DNA of 64,000 nt from an uncultured Paracoccaceae bacterium (GCA_951812615.1 CATOSU010000002.1:1984001-2048000); one strand, 5' to 3'; shown: positions 33,790-44,180, counted from the first letter of the stretch. A program made the numbers and translations. The notes: generated by a model not told the origin, from the sequence alone.

Positions 33790-36210
33790 TCAGTGTGTTG
33801 TCGCGCTGCCGCTTTCGGTGCCGCGCGCAGCCAGCGCCGCCTCGGCGGCGGCAGCTTCCTCGGCCGCCTCGTCCCATTCGATGGGCTCGGGGGAACCGGC
33901 CAGCGCATGTTTCAGAACCTCGGTCACATGGGCAACCGGAATGATCTCCAGCCCGGCCTTCACGTTGTCGGGGATCTCGGGCAGGTCCTTTTCGTTCTCC
34001 TGCGGGATCAGCACGGTTTTGATCCCGCCACGCAGTGCCGCCAACAGCTTTTCCTTCAGCCCGCCAATGGCCAGCGCATTGCCGCGCAGCGTGACCTCGC
34101 CGGTCATGGCAATGTCCTTCTTGACCGGGATCCCCGTCAGGACCGACACAATCGATGTGACCATGGCCAGACCTGCGCTCGGCCCGTCCTTGGGCGTCGC
34201 GCCTTCGGGAACGTGCACGTGGATGTCCCACTTTTCGAACGATGGCGGCTTCACGCCCAGTTGCGGCGAGACAGAGCGCACATAGGAGGACGCCGCGTCG
34301 ATGCTTTCCTTCATCACGTCGCCCAGCTTGCCGGTGGTCTTCATCCGGCCCTTGCCCGGCAGCCGCAGCGCCTCGATGCTCAAAAGCTCTCCGCCGACAC
34401 TGGTATAGGCCAGCCCGGTCACGACGCCGACCTGATCCTCCATCTCGGCCAGACCATAACGGAACTTCGGAACACCAAGGAAGTCGCCCAGGTTTTCCGA
34501 TGTAACTTCAATGGCTTCCGCCTCTTTCCTGATAATCTTGGTGAGCGATTTCCGCGCCACCTTGGCGATCTCACGCTCCAGGTTCCGCACCCCGGCCTCG
34601 CGGGTATAGGTGCGGATCATGCCGGTCAGCGCCTCGTCCGTCAGCGTGAATTCCTTGGCCTTCAGACCATGGTTTTTCACCTGTTTCGGGATCAGGTGCT
34701 GCTTGGCGATCTCGGATTTCTCGTCCTCTGTATAGCCCGCCAGCGGAATGATCTCCATCCGGTCCAGAAGCGGTCCGGGCATGTTGTAGGAATTCGCCGT
34801 GGTCAGGAACATCACGTTCGACAGGTCGTATTCCACCTCAAGGTAGTGATCCATGAACGTGTTGTTCTGCTCGGGGTCCAGAACCTCCAGCATCGCGCTG
34901 GCCGGATCGCCGCGGAAATCCTGCCCCATCTTGTCGATCTCATCCAACAGGATCAGCGGATTGGCCGTCTTCGCTTTTTTCAGCGCCTGAATGATCTTGC
35001 CCGGCATCGACCCGATATAGGTCCGGCGGTGGCCGCGGATCTCGGACTCGTCACGCACCCCGCCCAGCGAAATGCGGATGAATTCCCGCCCCGTGGCACG
35101 GGCCACGGATTTGCCCAGGCTGGTCTTGCCCACGCCCGGCGGGCCGACAAGGCACATGATCGGGCCCTTCATCTTCTTCGCCCGCTGCTGCACGGCCAGA
35201 TATTCGACGATCCGTTCCTTGACTTTTTCCAGCCCGTAATGGTCGTCGTCCAGAACCTTCTGCGCCTGACCGAGGTCCTTCTTCACGCGCGATTTCTTGC
35301 CCCACGGGATCGACAGGATCCAGTCGAGGTAATTGCGGACCACCGTCGCCTCGGCGCTCATCGGGCTCATCGACTTGAGCTTCTTCAGCTCGGCCTCGGC
35401 CTTTTCCCGGGCCTCCTTGGACAGCTTGGTCTCGGCGATCTTCTGTTCCAGCTCGGCGACCTCGCCGGCCCCCTCCTCGCCATCCCCCAGCTCACGCTGG
35501 ATCGCCTTCATCTGTTCGTTCAGGTAATACTCGCGCTGGGTCTTCTCCATCTGGGACTTGACCCGCGTCTTGATCTTCTTTTCCACCTGCAGAACGCTCA
35601 GTTCGCCCTGCATCAGACCATAGACCTTCTCCAGCCGCTCGCTCACGGTCAACGTTTCCAGCAGGTCCTGCTTCTGATCCACCTCGATGCCCAGATGCCC
35701 GGCCACCAGATCGGCCAGCTTGGCCGGCTCATCGCTTTCGGCAACGGCGCTCAACGCCTCCTCGGGGATGTTCTTGCGCACCTTGGCATAACGCGCGAAT
35801 TCGTCCGCCACGGTCCGCACCAGCGCATCGATCGTGGCCTGATCGCCCGGCATTTCGTCCAGATACTCGGCCCGCGCCTCGAAAAAGGCGGGGTTTTCGA
35901 GGAAATCGGTGATCTGCACCCGGCTCTGGCCTTCGACCAGCACCTTGACGGTGCCGTCGGGCAGTTTCAGCAGCTGCAGAACATTGGCCAGAACACCGGC
36001 ACGGTAAATACCGTCCTCTTCGGGATCATCCTCGCCCGGGTCGATCTGGCTCGACAGCAGAATCTGCTTGTCGTCCGCCATCACCTCTTCCAGCGCGCGG
36101 ACCGATTTTTCACGCCCGACAAACAGCGGCACGATCATATGCGGAAACACCACGATGTCGCGCAGCGGCAGGACAGGATAGGACGAATTAAGGGGCTCTT
36201 GCATGCTCAA
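33790..36210 (-). CDS. lon: ATP-dependent protease Lon
   Basis: An 806-aa Lon of standard length. It has the N-terminal LON substrate domain (PVLPLRDIVVFPHMIVPLFV), coiled-coil linker, AAA+ domain with Walker A GPPGVGKTSLGK and Walker B PLILLDEIDKMG, and a C-terminal serine/lysine protease domain with KDGPSAGLAM (catalytic Ser) and the Lys in PVKKDIAMTGE. It degrades misfolded and regulatory proteins in the cytosol. It is flanked by HU and tgt on the same strand. Confidence 0.97.
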   Translation of the reverse strand: MSMQEPLNSSYPVLPLRDIVVFPHMIVPLFVGREKSVRALEEVMADDKQILLSSQIDPGEDDPEEDGIYRAGVLANVLQLLKLPDGTVKVLVEGQSRVQITDFLENPAFFEARAEYLDEMPGDQATIDALVRTVADEFARYAKVRKNIPEEALSAVAESDEPAKLADLVAGHLGIEVDQKQDLLETLTVSERLEKVYGLMQGELSVLQVEKKIKTRVKSQMEKTQREYYLNEQMKAIQRELGDGEEGAGEVAELEQKIAETKLSKEAREKAEAELKKLKSMSPMSAEATVVRNYLDWILSIPWGKKSRVKKDLGQAQKVLDDDHYGLEKVKERIVEYLAVQQRAKKMKGPIMCLVGPPGVGKTSLGKSVARATGREFIRISLGGVRDESEIRGHRRTYIGSMPGKIIQALKKAKTANPLILLDEIDKMGQDFRGDPASAMLEVLDPEQNNTFMDHYLEVEYDLSNVMFLTTANSYNMPGPLLDRMEIIPLAGYTEDEKSEIAKQHLIPKQVKNHGLKAKEFTLTDEALTGMIRTYTREAGVRNLEREIAKVARKSLTKIIRKEAEAIEVTSENLGDFLGVPKFRYGLAEMEDQVGVVTGLAYTSVGGELLSIEALRLPGKGRMKTTGKLGDVMKESIDAASSYVRSVSPQLGVKPPSFEKWDIHVHVPEGATPKDGPSAGLAMVTSIVSVLTGIPVKKDIAMTGEVTLRGNALAIGGLKEKLLAALRGGIKTVLIPQENEKDLPEIPDNVKAGLEIIPVAHVTEVLKHALAGSPEPIEWDEAAEEAAAAEAALAARGTESGSATTH

Positions 36211-36400
36211 TCCTTGTTGTTGGCAAAACGGAAGGGTCCCTCACGAGGCAACCCGGCACCGTCTCCGGTCATGGATAGGTTAAGTGGGGCTGAACACGGC
36301 CCGTTTCAACCGACTGCTCTGTTGTTAAAGCGCAGAATGGCTTTTGCGGGCGTCGAGAGCAAGAGCGCATTTGGAATTGGGTTACCCGCTGTGGCATCCG

Positions 36401-36428
36401 GTAGGATGGGTGATATCACCCATCCTAC
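36401..36428. repeat. 28-bp perfect palindrome between lon and tgt
   Basis: GTAGGATGGGTGAT at 36401-36414 is followed at once by its exact reverse complement (36415-36428). It starts 15 bp past the tgt stop. Without a T-run it may be a rho-dependent or bidirectional 3' processing hairpin, or one copy of a dispersed palindromic repeat; other copies would have to be outside this window. Confidence 0.8.
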
Positions 36429-36442
36429 GCCCCGGGTCGCCA

Positions 36443-37573
36443 TCAGAGCGGGTCGATGTCTCCCTGCGCTCTCCGCCGGTGAAATTCCGCCTCCCACGCG
36501 GCAAAGCCGCCGGCCGCGATCGCCCCGCGCATCCCGTCCATAAGCTCCTGATAATAATGCAGGTTATGCCATGTCAGCAGCATGGACGAAATGATCTCCT
36601 GCGACCGGAACACGTGATGCAGATAGGCCCGGGAATAGTTCCGGCAGGCCGGGCAGCCGCAGGCGTCGTCCAGAGGGCGCGGATCGTCCGCGTGGCGCGC
36701 GTTCTTGATGTTCACTACCCCGCGCCGGGTGAACACCTGCCCGGTGCGCCCCGACCGCGACGGCAGCACGCAATCCATCATGTCGATCCCGCGCTTCACC
36801 GCACCGACAATGTCGTCGGGCTTGCCCACACCCATCAGGTAACGCGGCCTGTCCCCGGGTAGCATGTCGGGCGCATAGTCCAGAACGCCGAACATCGCCG
36901 CCTGCCCCTCGCCCACTGCCAGCCCGCCCACGGCATAGCCGTCAAACCCGATTTCCCTGAGTTTTTCGGCGCTTTCAGCCCGCAGCTCACGTGTTACCCC
37001 ACCCTGCTGAATACCAAACAGCGCATGCCCCGGCCGATCGCCGAAGGCCGCTTTCGACCGCGCCGCCCAGCGCATCGACAGCTGCATGCTTTCGGCCACC
37101 TGCGCATCGTCGGCCGGTAGTGCCGGACATTCGTCAAAACACATGACAATGTCTGAGCCCAACAATTTCTGGATTTCCATCGACCGTTCCGGGGTCAGCA
37201 TGTGCTTTGACCCGTCGATATGGCTCTTGAACGCCACCCCCTCCTCGGTCAGTTTGCGCAGCCCGGCCAGCGACATCACCTGAAATCCGCCCGAATCCGT
37301 CAGGATCGGCTTTTCCCAGTTCATGAAACGGTGCAAACCGCCCAGCCGCGCCACCCGCTCGGCCCCGGGCCGCAGCATCAGGTGATAGGTATTGCCCAGC
37401 AGAATGTCCGCGCCCGTCGCCGCCACGCTTTCGGGCATCATCGCCTTGACCGTGGCCGCCGTCCCGACCGGCATAAAGGCCGGTGTCCGGATCGTTCCGC
37501 GCGACGTGCGGATTTCTCCCGTGCGCGCGGCCCCGTCCGTGTTAGACAGGTGAAACGAAAAATTGCCAGCCAT
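36443..37573 (-). CDS. tgt: queuine tRNA-ribosyltransferase (tRNA-guanine transglycosylase)
   Basis: A 376-aa Tgt; the start at 37573 is set by [22 protein letters not shown] holds the nucleophile-neighbour DSGGFQ motif and [10 protein letters not shown] the second conserved Asp. The zinc site is [16 protein letters not shown]. It exchanges guanine-34 for preQ1 in tRNAs with GUN anticodons. It is divergent from the retropepsin-RimK gene with 61 bp between. Confidence 0.97.
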   Translation of the reverse strand: MAGNFSFHLSNTDGAARTGEIRTSRGTIRTPAFMPVGTAATVKAMMPESVAATGADILLGNTYHLMLRPGAERVARLGGLHRFMNWEKPILTDSGGFQVMSLAGLRKLTEEGVAFKSHIDGSKHMLTPERSMEIQKLLGSDIVMCFDECPALPADDAQVAESMQLSMRWAARSKAAFGDRPGHALFGIQQGGVTRELRAESAEKLREIGFDGYAVGGLAVGEGQAAMFGVLDYAPDMLPGDRPRYLMGVGKPDDIVGAVKRGIDMMDCVLPSRSGRTGQVFTRRGVVNIKNARHADDPRPLDDACGCPACRNYSRAYLHHVFRSQEIISSMLLTWHNLHYYQELMDGMRGAIAAGGFAAWEAEFHRRRAQGDIDPL

Positions 37574-37634
37574 ATCCCGACCCTCCTGATCGGGGCGTTC
37601 TGCGCCAAAACACTGAAAATGCCAAGGACACGAC

Positions 37635-39026
37635 ATGACAGAACCTGACGCGCTCACATTCGGATGGGAAGAATGGGTGGCCCTGCCCGAACTTGGCCTG
37701 CCGGCGGTGCAGGCCAAGGTCGATACCGGCGCGCGCACCTCGGCCCTGCACGCCTCCGAGATCGAGGTCTTCGGCTCCTCCGCCGCGCCCAAGGTCCGGT
37801 TCTACGTCCATCCCGTGCCCAACCGCAACGATCTGGCCATTCCCTGCTCGGCCTCGATCGTCGACCGGCGCGAGGTGACCTCGTCCAACGGCGAATCCGA
37901 ACTGCGCTACGTGATCTCCTCGGCGCTGGAAGTGGCCGGGCAGACCTGGCCGATCGAGATCACGCTGACCGACCGCGGCGCCATGGCCAGCCGCATGCTG
38001 CTGGGCCGGCAGGCCCTGACCGACCATATCTCGATCACCCCGACCGAGCGCCACCTGCAGCCGGAACTCAGCTATGACGTCTACCATTCCACCCGCATGC
38101 GCGCCGCAGCCCCGAACCGGGCGCTGCGCATCGCCGTGCTCAGCCGCGAGAACAACTATTCCACCCGGCGGCTGGTCGAGGCTGGCGAGGCCCGCGGGCA
38201 CACGGTCGAGGTGATCGACACCACGCGCACCTATATCGCCATCAACACGCTGGCGCCCGAAGTGCATTACGATGGCAACCGCCTGCCCCGCTATGACGCC
38301 GTGATCCCACGCATCGGCGCCTCGATCACGCCCTATGGCACCGCCGTTGTCCGGCAATTCGAAACCATCGGCACCCATTGCGTCAACGGCTCGGCCGGGA
38401 TCACCGCATCGCGCGACAAGCTGCACGCGCATCAGGTGCTGGCCCGGCACAAGATCGGCATGCCGGTTACCGCCTTTGCCGCCTCGCCCAAGGACACCGG
38501 CAACCTGATCGGGCTGGTGGGCACCACACCGCTGATCGTGAAACTGCTGGAATCCACGCAGGGCAAGGGCGTGGTGCTGGCCGAAACCCGAAAAGCAGCC
38601 GAAAGCGTGATTTCCGCCTTCCGCGGGCTCAAGGCGAACTTCCTCGTTCAGCAATTCGTCAAGGAGGCCGCGGGCGAAGACATCCGCTGCCTTGTGGTCG
38701 GCGGCAGGGTGGTGGCCTCGATCAAGCGCACCGGGGCCGAGGGCGATTTCCGCTCCAACCTGCATCAGGGCGGCAGCGCCAGCAGCACGCGGATATCTAA
38801 GACCGAACGGGAAACCGCCATCCGCGCGGCCCGTGCCTTCGGGCTCGGGCTGGCCGGGGTGGACCTGTTGCGCGCCGAGGACGGCGCCAAGGTGCTGGAG
38901 GTCAATTCCTCCCCCGGGCTCGAAGGCGTGGAAAAGGCATCCGGCAAGGATATCGCCGGCAAGCTCTACGAAGACATCGAATTGCGGGTCCGCCCACAAC
39001 CGGTGCGCCGGCGCAAAACCGCCTGA
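37635..39026 (+). CDS. retropepsin-like (RimB/ATP-dependent zinc protease-type) - RimK ATP-grasp fusion
   Basis: A 463-aa two-domain protein. Residues 1-150 are the aspartic-protease-like domain with [14 protein letters not shown] and MLLGRQAL. Residues about 160-455 are RimK-type ATP-grasp ([67 protein letters not shown]). RimK enzymes add glutamate residues to protein or small-molecule carboxylates, and the RimB-type domain trims or hydrolyses them. The fusion puts ligase and hydrolase in one chain. The target here (S6 or another) is unknown. Confidence 0.85.
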   Translation: MTEPDALTFGWEEWVALPELGLPAVQAKVDTGARTSALHASEIEVFGSSAAPKVRFYVHPVPNRNDLAIPCSASIVDRREVTSSNGESELRYVISSALEVAGQTWPIEITLTDRGAMASRMLLGRQALTDHISITPTERHLQPELSYDVYHSTRMRAAAPNRALRIAVLSRENNYSTRRLVEAGEARGHTVEVIDTTRTYIAINTLAPEVHYDGNRLPRYDAVIPRIGASITPYGTAVVRQFETIGTHCVNGSAGITASRDKLHAHQVLARHKIGMPVTAFAASPKDTGNLIGLVGTTPLIVKLLESTQGKGVVLAETRKAAESVISAFRGLKANFLVQQFVKEAAGEDIRCLVVGGRVVASIKRTGAEGDFRSNLHQGGSASSTRISKTERETAIRAARAFGLGLAGVDLLRAEDGAKVLEVNSSPGLEGVEKASGKDIAGKLYEDIELRVRPQPVRRRKTA

Positions 39027-39115
39027 CCGGAAGCAACACTTTCGGCTGAGAGACCTTTCCCGCTTTCACCCTAAAGGTTACTCTTGCAAAGGCGGTTCAA
39101 GGGGGCACGGAATTC

Positions 39116-40735
39116 ATGGTTATCGTCAATGCCGGCGCAACTCCTGCTTTGGTCAATCTCTACGAGACCGATGTGGGATATACAGAAACCGTGACGGCCG
39201 AACCGGCCTTGTTCGAGTTCATCGGCAATCAGCAAATTCTTGGCGACTGGGACGACACATACGATTGGGTCATCCGCGTCCACGGCACTGGTTTCACCTA
39301 TGACGAAGACGGGTTTCCCACCGGCGGCACGGTCACCTCGATCGAAATCGACCCTTTCGGACCCGAAGACCCTTTCGAAGCCGGCATCGTCATCACCGGC
39401 CTGTCGGTTTCGATTACAGACCTGGTCGTTCAGGGGTCGCTGACCGAACAGACCGATGCATTCTGGTCAACGGTCCTGTCAGGTGACGACACGATCATCG
39501 GTGGTTCGGAGCTGAGCCTGATCGCCGGCGACTTCCTGATAGTAGACGAGGATGAGACACTGATCGGCGGCGATGACGAGATCACGGCACCGGAAGCTTC
39601 GGGCGCGATGCAGGAATTCGGCCACTACATCCTTGGCGACGCGTATACCGTCTATGGCGAACTCGTCGGCGGTGACGACACGATCACTGCAACATCCAGC
39701 GGCGCGGCGTTTACAATCATAGGCGATGCCTACAACGTGCAATATGGTGGCACGCTGACGGCCGGCGACGACTTTATCACCGTCGAGAGCGGCGACCAGA
39801 CCCATCTCTGCGGCGACGTCGATCACCTCAGCCCATGGGACGTGGTGGTCGCCGGGAACGACACAATCATCGGAAGCGATACAGGCAACGACAGCATCTA
39901 TGGCGATGCAGATCTCAGCAGCGGCGTGCTGGAGGCGGGCAAGGATACCCTCAAAGGCCGGGGCGGTGACGACCTGATCGTGGGTGACGTGGGCGAAATC
40001 ATCATCACCGAATTCGGCGACTGCATCACTATCGGCAACGACGATGAGCTGATCGGCGGAAAAGGCAATGATACCCTGATCGGCGATTTCTATGAAATCT
40101 CTGCCGGGGCCATCTATTCCGGCGGAAAGGACCTTCTGGACGGCGGCAAGGGCGATGACAGCCTGGATGGCGGCGAAAAAAGAGACACCCTGCTGGGCGG
40201 CAAAGGCGACGACACGCTGATCGCCGGCAACGGTGCGGACAGCGTCGAGGGCGGCAAGAACCGCGACAGCATTGAAGGCGGTGGCGGCGACGACCTGCTG
40301 AGAGGCGGTGCAGGACGGGACACCGTGATGGGCGGCAAGGGCGATGACGAGATCAAGGGCGGCGACAAGGACGACGTGCTGAACGGCGGCAAAGGGGTCG
40401 ACACCCTGTCGGGAGGAACGGAGGCCGATACCTTCGTGTGGACCGACAAATCCGAAACCGGCATTACGTCCGACACCCGCGATCTGATCAGGGATTTCGA
40501 ACAGGGCACGGACATTATCGACCTGTCCGGGATCGACGCGCGGAACGGCGGCGGCGATGAGGCGTTCCTTTTCATCGGCGTCAGCGCCTTTTCCGGCACC
40601 GCGGGGGAATTGCGGGCAACAACCACGTCGTCAAAGACGATCCTGCGCGGCGACACGGACGGCGACGGGGCCGAGGATTTCGAGATCGCGCTCAAAGGGC
40701 TCTACACGCTGACCGAAGACGATTTCATCCTCTGA
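39116..40735 (+). CDS. RTX calcium-binding protein, type I secretion substrate
   Basis: A 539-aa acidic protein. About nine GGxGxDxLx nonapeptides (GGKGDDSLDGG, GGGGDDLLRGG and similar) occupy roughly residues 330-440. The C-terminal 100 residues (DTFVWTDKSETGITSDTRDL, IRDFEQGTDIIDLSG, ending FIL) are the serralysin-type secretion domain. There is no N-terminal signal peptide and no catalytic motif, so this is an adhesin- or matrix-like RTX protein. No type I exporter genes are in the window. It is convergent with the Cry-like gene. Confidence 0.9.
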   Translation: MVIVNAGATPALVNLYETDVGYTETVTAEPALFEFIGNQQILGDWDDTYDWVIRVHGTGFTYDEDGFPTGGTVTSIEIDPFGPEDPFEAGIVITGLSVSITDLVVQGSLTEQTDAFWSTVLSGDDTIIGGSELSLIAGDFLIVDEDETLIGGDDEITAPEASGAMQEFGHYILGDAYTVYGELVGGDDTITATSSGAAFTIIGDAYNVQYGGTLTAGDDFITVESGDQTHLCGDVDHLSPWDVVVAGNDTIIGSDTGNDSIYGDADLSSGVLEAGKDTLKGRGGDDLIVGDVGEIIITEFGDCITIGNDDELIGGKGNDTLIGDFYEISAGAIYSGGKDLLDGGKGDDSLDGGEKRDTLLGGKGDDTLIAGNGADSVEGGKNRDSIEGGGGDDLLRGGAGRDTVMGGKGDDEIKGGDKDDVLNGGKGVDTLSGGTEADTFVWTDKSETGITSDTRDLIRDFEQGTDIIDLSGIDARNGGGDEAFLFIGVSAFSGTAGELRATTTSSKTILRGDTDGDGAEDFEIALKGLYTLTEDDFIL

Positions 40736-40822
40736 CCATCACTGCCGCCCGGCTTCACATCGCCACGGCCGGACACGAACCTGCGCGCCCGGCCATGCTG
40801 ATAGTGAAAGTCGGCGACCCTG

Positions 40823-42421
40823 TCAGGTTTCGCTGTCCGCGTCTCCGGGCGGCGTCTCCTGTGGTCCGATGGTCAGCTCGCATTCCCAGACATAGGACAC
40901 CGAAGTCACCCCGCGGGTGCCTTCTCGTCCCACACCGGAAATCCCGACCAGTCGCACGCTGATCGCTTCGGGGATCGGGACGGTCACCTCGAAATGCTGA
41001 AGATCGCCGGAGACCGGGCGCGATACGATCGTGTTGCCATGCGTGGTGGTAAACCCGATGCACCCGACCCCGTAATAGTTATAGGCCACGATGATGCGTT
41101 CGTCCGCCGCAACCGGCATATCACTGCGCGGGCCCAACTCCTGACCGACCTTGCCCTGCGCTACACCGTCAAACGACAATTCCAGCCCCTGCAGACCATC
41201 GTAATTGCCCCACAGGGCGACATTGGATATGCGGCTCTGACCCTCGGCGATCTGGCTGAAGGGATAGTCGCTTTCGTACAGCGTCGGGTTTCCGAACGGC
41301 CCGACGGTATACCGGATCACCGGCGGCTTCACCGGATCGGTGCATTGCGGATCGAGATAGATCCAAAGCTGGGACATCGAAAACGCCAGATCGATCTTAA
41401 GCGCCAGCTGATTGCTGACCCCTTGGCGATACTCGGCTTCGGGTGAGACGTATTTTACACCGTAATAGTAATCGATCGACGCGCCGATCAGTTCCAGACG
41501 GCGGCTCAGGATCCGTTCCCGGGCCCGCGCCAGCAGGTCGGTATAGCTGGAAATTGCCGACGTGATCTTGCCGGCCAGTTCCTCCCTGAGTGCCGCCGAC
41601 GGCGCATTGCCGTGATAGTATTCGTAGTGATCCAGGTTCTCGCGCAGAACCACCAGCCTGAGGGTCGCGAACGGGACGAAATACTGGACCAGCACCTCGG
41701 GCGTGTCCTCGTCAATGAAGGACTGTTCGTACTCGTTGACCAGATTGTACAGGTACTGAAACCGCTCGGCGCGTTCCTGTTCGCTGTCGGGCGGCGTGTT
41801 GATCACGTCATATGCGGCGTTGCGAAGGGTAATCAGCTTGTCGTTCAGGCCCTCGACCTTGATCTGCCAGTAGACCCCGGCAATCACCTGGTTGAGGTAG
41901 TTCTGAAAGGATCCCCAAACCTGATCCCTGTTGCTGATATCCGGCCACAATCCCTTGACGAGAAGCGCCAGAGCCGAACCGGCATAGGGGATCAGTTTTA
42001 CCGCCGCCGCCACGACCGTACGCAACACGGTATTCACCCGCTGGGCATTGATTTCACCGACATCGTCTTCCACGATCGTCGGATTGCCCATGGTGGAATC
42101 GTTGAAACCAACCGGGCGGTAGTCGTACAGTTTGAAGCTGCTGATATTCCCGCCCAGCCCGTAAACGCCGAGGTCTTCGATGGCGCAATTGGGCGGGAAC
42201 ATTCCTGTCTTGCCCTCGTAACCGTCGTCTTCGTAAACGATCAGCCACGACCGTGAACCAGTCATGAGGGAATCCGGTTCGTTGCCTTCTTTTTTTCCGT
42301 CCGACTGATCATAGTCATCGAGGTCTTCAACATGCCGTTCCGCCCCCGCAGAGTCGAAACGCAAAGTTGCGCCCAGAAAATTATCGTCATCCCAAAATTG
42401 TACCCAGCATCCGTCTGTCAC
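40823..42421 (-). CDS. beta/gamma-crystallin-like head joined to a Cry delta-endotoxin-like protein
   Basis: I prefer the GTG at 42421 (GGAGG 8 bp upstream, 532 aa); GTG 42436 would add five residues. Residues about 5-105 contain two crystallin-like Greek-key blocks (CWVQFWDDDNFLGATLRF, SWLIVYEDDGYEGKTGMF). Residues about 130-380 align by eye with the helical N-domain of three-domain Cry toxins: AGSALALLVKGLWPD, FVPFATLRLVVLRENLDHYE, then LALKIDLAFSMSQLWIYLD...RYTVGPFG, matching the Cry boundary pattern. The C-terminal 150 residues are beta-rich, possibly jacalin-like. No signal peptide. A pore-forming toxin is inferred, not shown. Confidence 0.65.
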   Translation of the reverse strand: MTDGCWVQFWDDDNFLGATLRFDSAGAERHVEDLDDYDQSDGKKEGNEPDSLMTGSRSWLIVYEDDGYEGKTGMFPPNCAIEDLGVYGLGGNISSFKLYDYRPVGFNDSTMGNPTIVEDDVGEINAQRVNTVLRTVVAAAVKLIPYAGSALALLVKGLWPDISNRDQVWGSFQNYLNQVIAGVYWQIKVEGLNDKLITLRNAAYDVINTPPDSEQERAERFQYLYNLVNEYEQSFIDEDTPEVLVQYFVPFATLRLVVLRENLDHYEYYHGNAPSAALREELAGKITSAISSYTDLLARARERILSRRLELIGASIDYYYGVKYVSPEAEYRQGVSNQLALKIDLAFSMSQLWIYLDPQCTDPVKPPVIRYTVGPFGNPTLYESDYPFSQIAEGQSRISNVALWGNYDGLQGLELSFDGVAQGKVGQELGPRSDMPVAADERIIVAYNYYGVGCIGFTTTHGNTIVSRPVSGDLQHFEVTVPIPEAISVRLVGISGVGREGTRGVTSVSYVWECELTIGPQETPPGDADSET

Positions 42422-42456
42422 GAACCAACCCTCCACCTGATTAAATCACAGGTAGA

Positions 42457-42486
42457 ATATTAGATTCATCTTTCTCTTTAAAGCAA
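42457..42486 (-). promoter_or_regulatory. candidate sigma-70 promoter for the Cry-like gene
   Basis: On the minus strand TTGCTT (42486-42481), an 18-bp AT-rich spacer and TAATAT (42462-42457) sit about 36 bp upstream of the preferred start codon. The short AT-rich stretch stands out against the GC-rich surroundings. Confidence 0.5.
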
Positions 42487-42570
42487 GTTCTGAATTCGGG
42501 CGCTTTTCATCCGGCACGGGTCTGTCACCGGTCTCGGCCTTCTCCGGATCGGACCGCGCGTGGCTTGCGT

Positions 42571-43965
42571 TCAGGATGCCACCGGTTCAGCGCGTGGCAG
42601 GGCAAAGGCCTCGTCGCGGATCGGCGCCTGATCGGCCTCTGCTGCCGCGTCCGGCTCGCACAGATCCAGAACAACAGAAAATGTCGTCCCCTCGCCCACG
42701 CGGCTGGTGTAATCGATGACACCGCCATGCGCCTCCACAATGCGCTTGGTGATGCTCATGCCCAGCCCGGTGCCGCCAAAGGCGCGCTTGTCGGAGGCGT
42801 CGACCTGCGTGAACGGCGAAAACACCAGATCCTTGGAATTCTCGGGAATGCCCACGCCATGATCGCGGATGGCGATGTGGCCCTGCCCGTCCGTCTCGGA
42901 CACGGTCACTTCGACCACGCCGCCGCGATGCGAAAACTTGACCGCGTTCGACAACACGTTGGCCATGACCTGCATCAGCCGGTCGGGATCGGCCTTGACC
43001 TGAACCGGCCGCGCCGGCCCGGTGACCTCGATGCCAATCTCCCGCCCCGCCCCGATCGCCCGGTTCGCTTCGGCCGCGTCCCGCACCAGACTGCCCAGAT
43101 CCAGCAGCTGAAACTGAAACATCATCTTGCCGGCGTTGAGCTTCTGGAAATCCAGCAGATCATTGATCAGCGTCGCCAGCCGGTTGCTGTTGCTCTGCCC
43201 GATCCGCGCCACCTGCCGGATCTCCTCGATCGAGGCACAAACCGTTTCGTTCGTGATCAGATCCAGCGACGCCTTGATCGACGTGAGCGGCGTGCGCAGC
43301 TCGTGGCTGACGATCGACACGAATTGCGACTGCATTTCATAGGCCTCGGCGACCCGGTCGCGCTCGACCCGCAGATCATCCAGCCGATGCTGGACGTTGC
43401 GGTAATTGGACATGAACTTGCGCGCGCATTCGCGCAGCAGGAACAACACGAACAACACGGTGCCCAGTTGCATCCACAGATCCGAATGCAGCGGCGGGCG
43501 CACCTTGACCAGGTCGTAAATCGGAATGAACAGCAAGGCCGCACTGTAAATCATCAGCCGCGCGCGCAGGATCTGCGGGATCTGGCAGGTGTTCATGGTC
43601 GCGTAAAGCGCCGCCGCAAACAGGAAGAACAGCGGACCCAGATGTACCCCGGGCCCCTCGGCAATGGCGACCGCAATCACATAGATCACGATCGACGCAG
43701 AAGTCGCCGCCGAACTGACCATCATCCGCCTCAGCGGCTGCACCGGGTGCCGCCCGTCGGTGCTGCGCCAATGCAGCACGTCGCGGCACACACGCAGGTC
43801 ATACCATTCGGTCAGCTGGCATAATGAATAACACGCAAACGCGATGACCGGACTGGTGAAATACGCCACCAGCACCGTGCCGCCGGCATACATCGCCTGC
43901 CTCTGCCAGAACAGCCGCAGACAGGCATGCGCATAATCTGCGAGCTGCTGTTGAATTCGGATCAC
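42571..43965 (-). CDS. membrane sensor histidine kinase
   Basis: A 464-aa kinase from GTG 43965 (the frame is open to 44001). Four or five hydrophobic helices in residues 25-185 form the membrane sensor. Then come a coiled linker, the H-box FVSIVSHELRTPLTSIKASL, N-box MQVMANVLSNAVKFS, G1 IRDHGVGIP and G2 GGTGLGMSITKRIVEAHGG. It lacks a receiver domain, and no response regulator gene is adjacent, so it is an orphan kinase here. The signal is unknown. Confidence 0.88.
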   Translation of the reverse strand: MIRIQQQLADYAHACLRLFWQRQAMYAGGTVLVAYFTSPVIAFACYSLCQLTEWYDLRVCRDVLHWRSTDGRHPVQPLRRMMVSSAATSASIVIYVIAVAIAEGPGVHLGPLFFLFAAALYATMNTCQIPQILRARLMIYSAALLFIPIYDLVKVRPPLHSDLWMQLGTVLFVLFLLRECARKFMSNYRNVQHRLDDLRVERDRVAEAYEMQSQFVSIVSHELRTPLTSIKASLDLITNETVCASIEEIRQVARIGQSNSNRLATLINDLLDFQKLNAGKMMFQFQLLDLGSLVRDAAEANRAIGAGREIGIEVTGPARPVQVKADPDRLMQVMANVLSNAVKFSHRGGVVEVTVSETDGQGHIAIRDHGVGIPENSKDLVFSPFTQVDASDKRAFGGTGLGMSITKRIVEAHGGVIDYTSRVGEGTTFSVVLDLCEPDAAAEADQAPIRDEAFALPRAEPVAS

Positions 43966-44180
43966 CTGATACTCTTTTCTTCTTTCTCGTCCTGCCCACA
44001 CCCGCCACCGACTTGCCGCCGGTGTTCGGGCCTCACCCTGCTAAACCGCCGGATTGTCAAAATTGTTGCCAAACCGGGGCAAGAACTTGCACCTGCCCTT
44101 TCTACCCAGACGCAATTCAGTTGTACCGCCGCCGGGCAGTGCCCATATTCGCTGCAGAACCAAAACAGCACGGGGGAACC

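Noticed and set aside
33715-36543. 942-aa plus-strand frame opposite lon
   Set aside because: Antisense of a highly conserved gene; no family resemblance and no ribosome site.
36443-37792. 449-aa version of Tgt with an N-terminal extension
   Set aside because: The AGGAGGG site directly before 37573 and normal family length support the 376-aa form; the extension overlaps the divergent gene.
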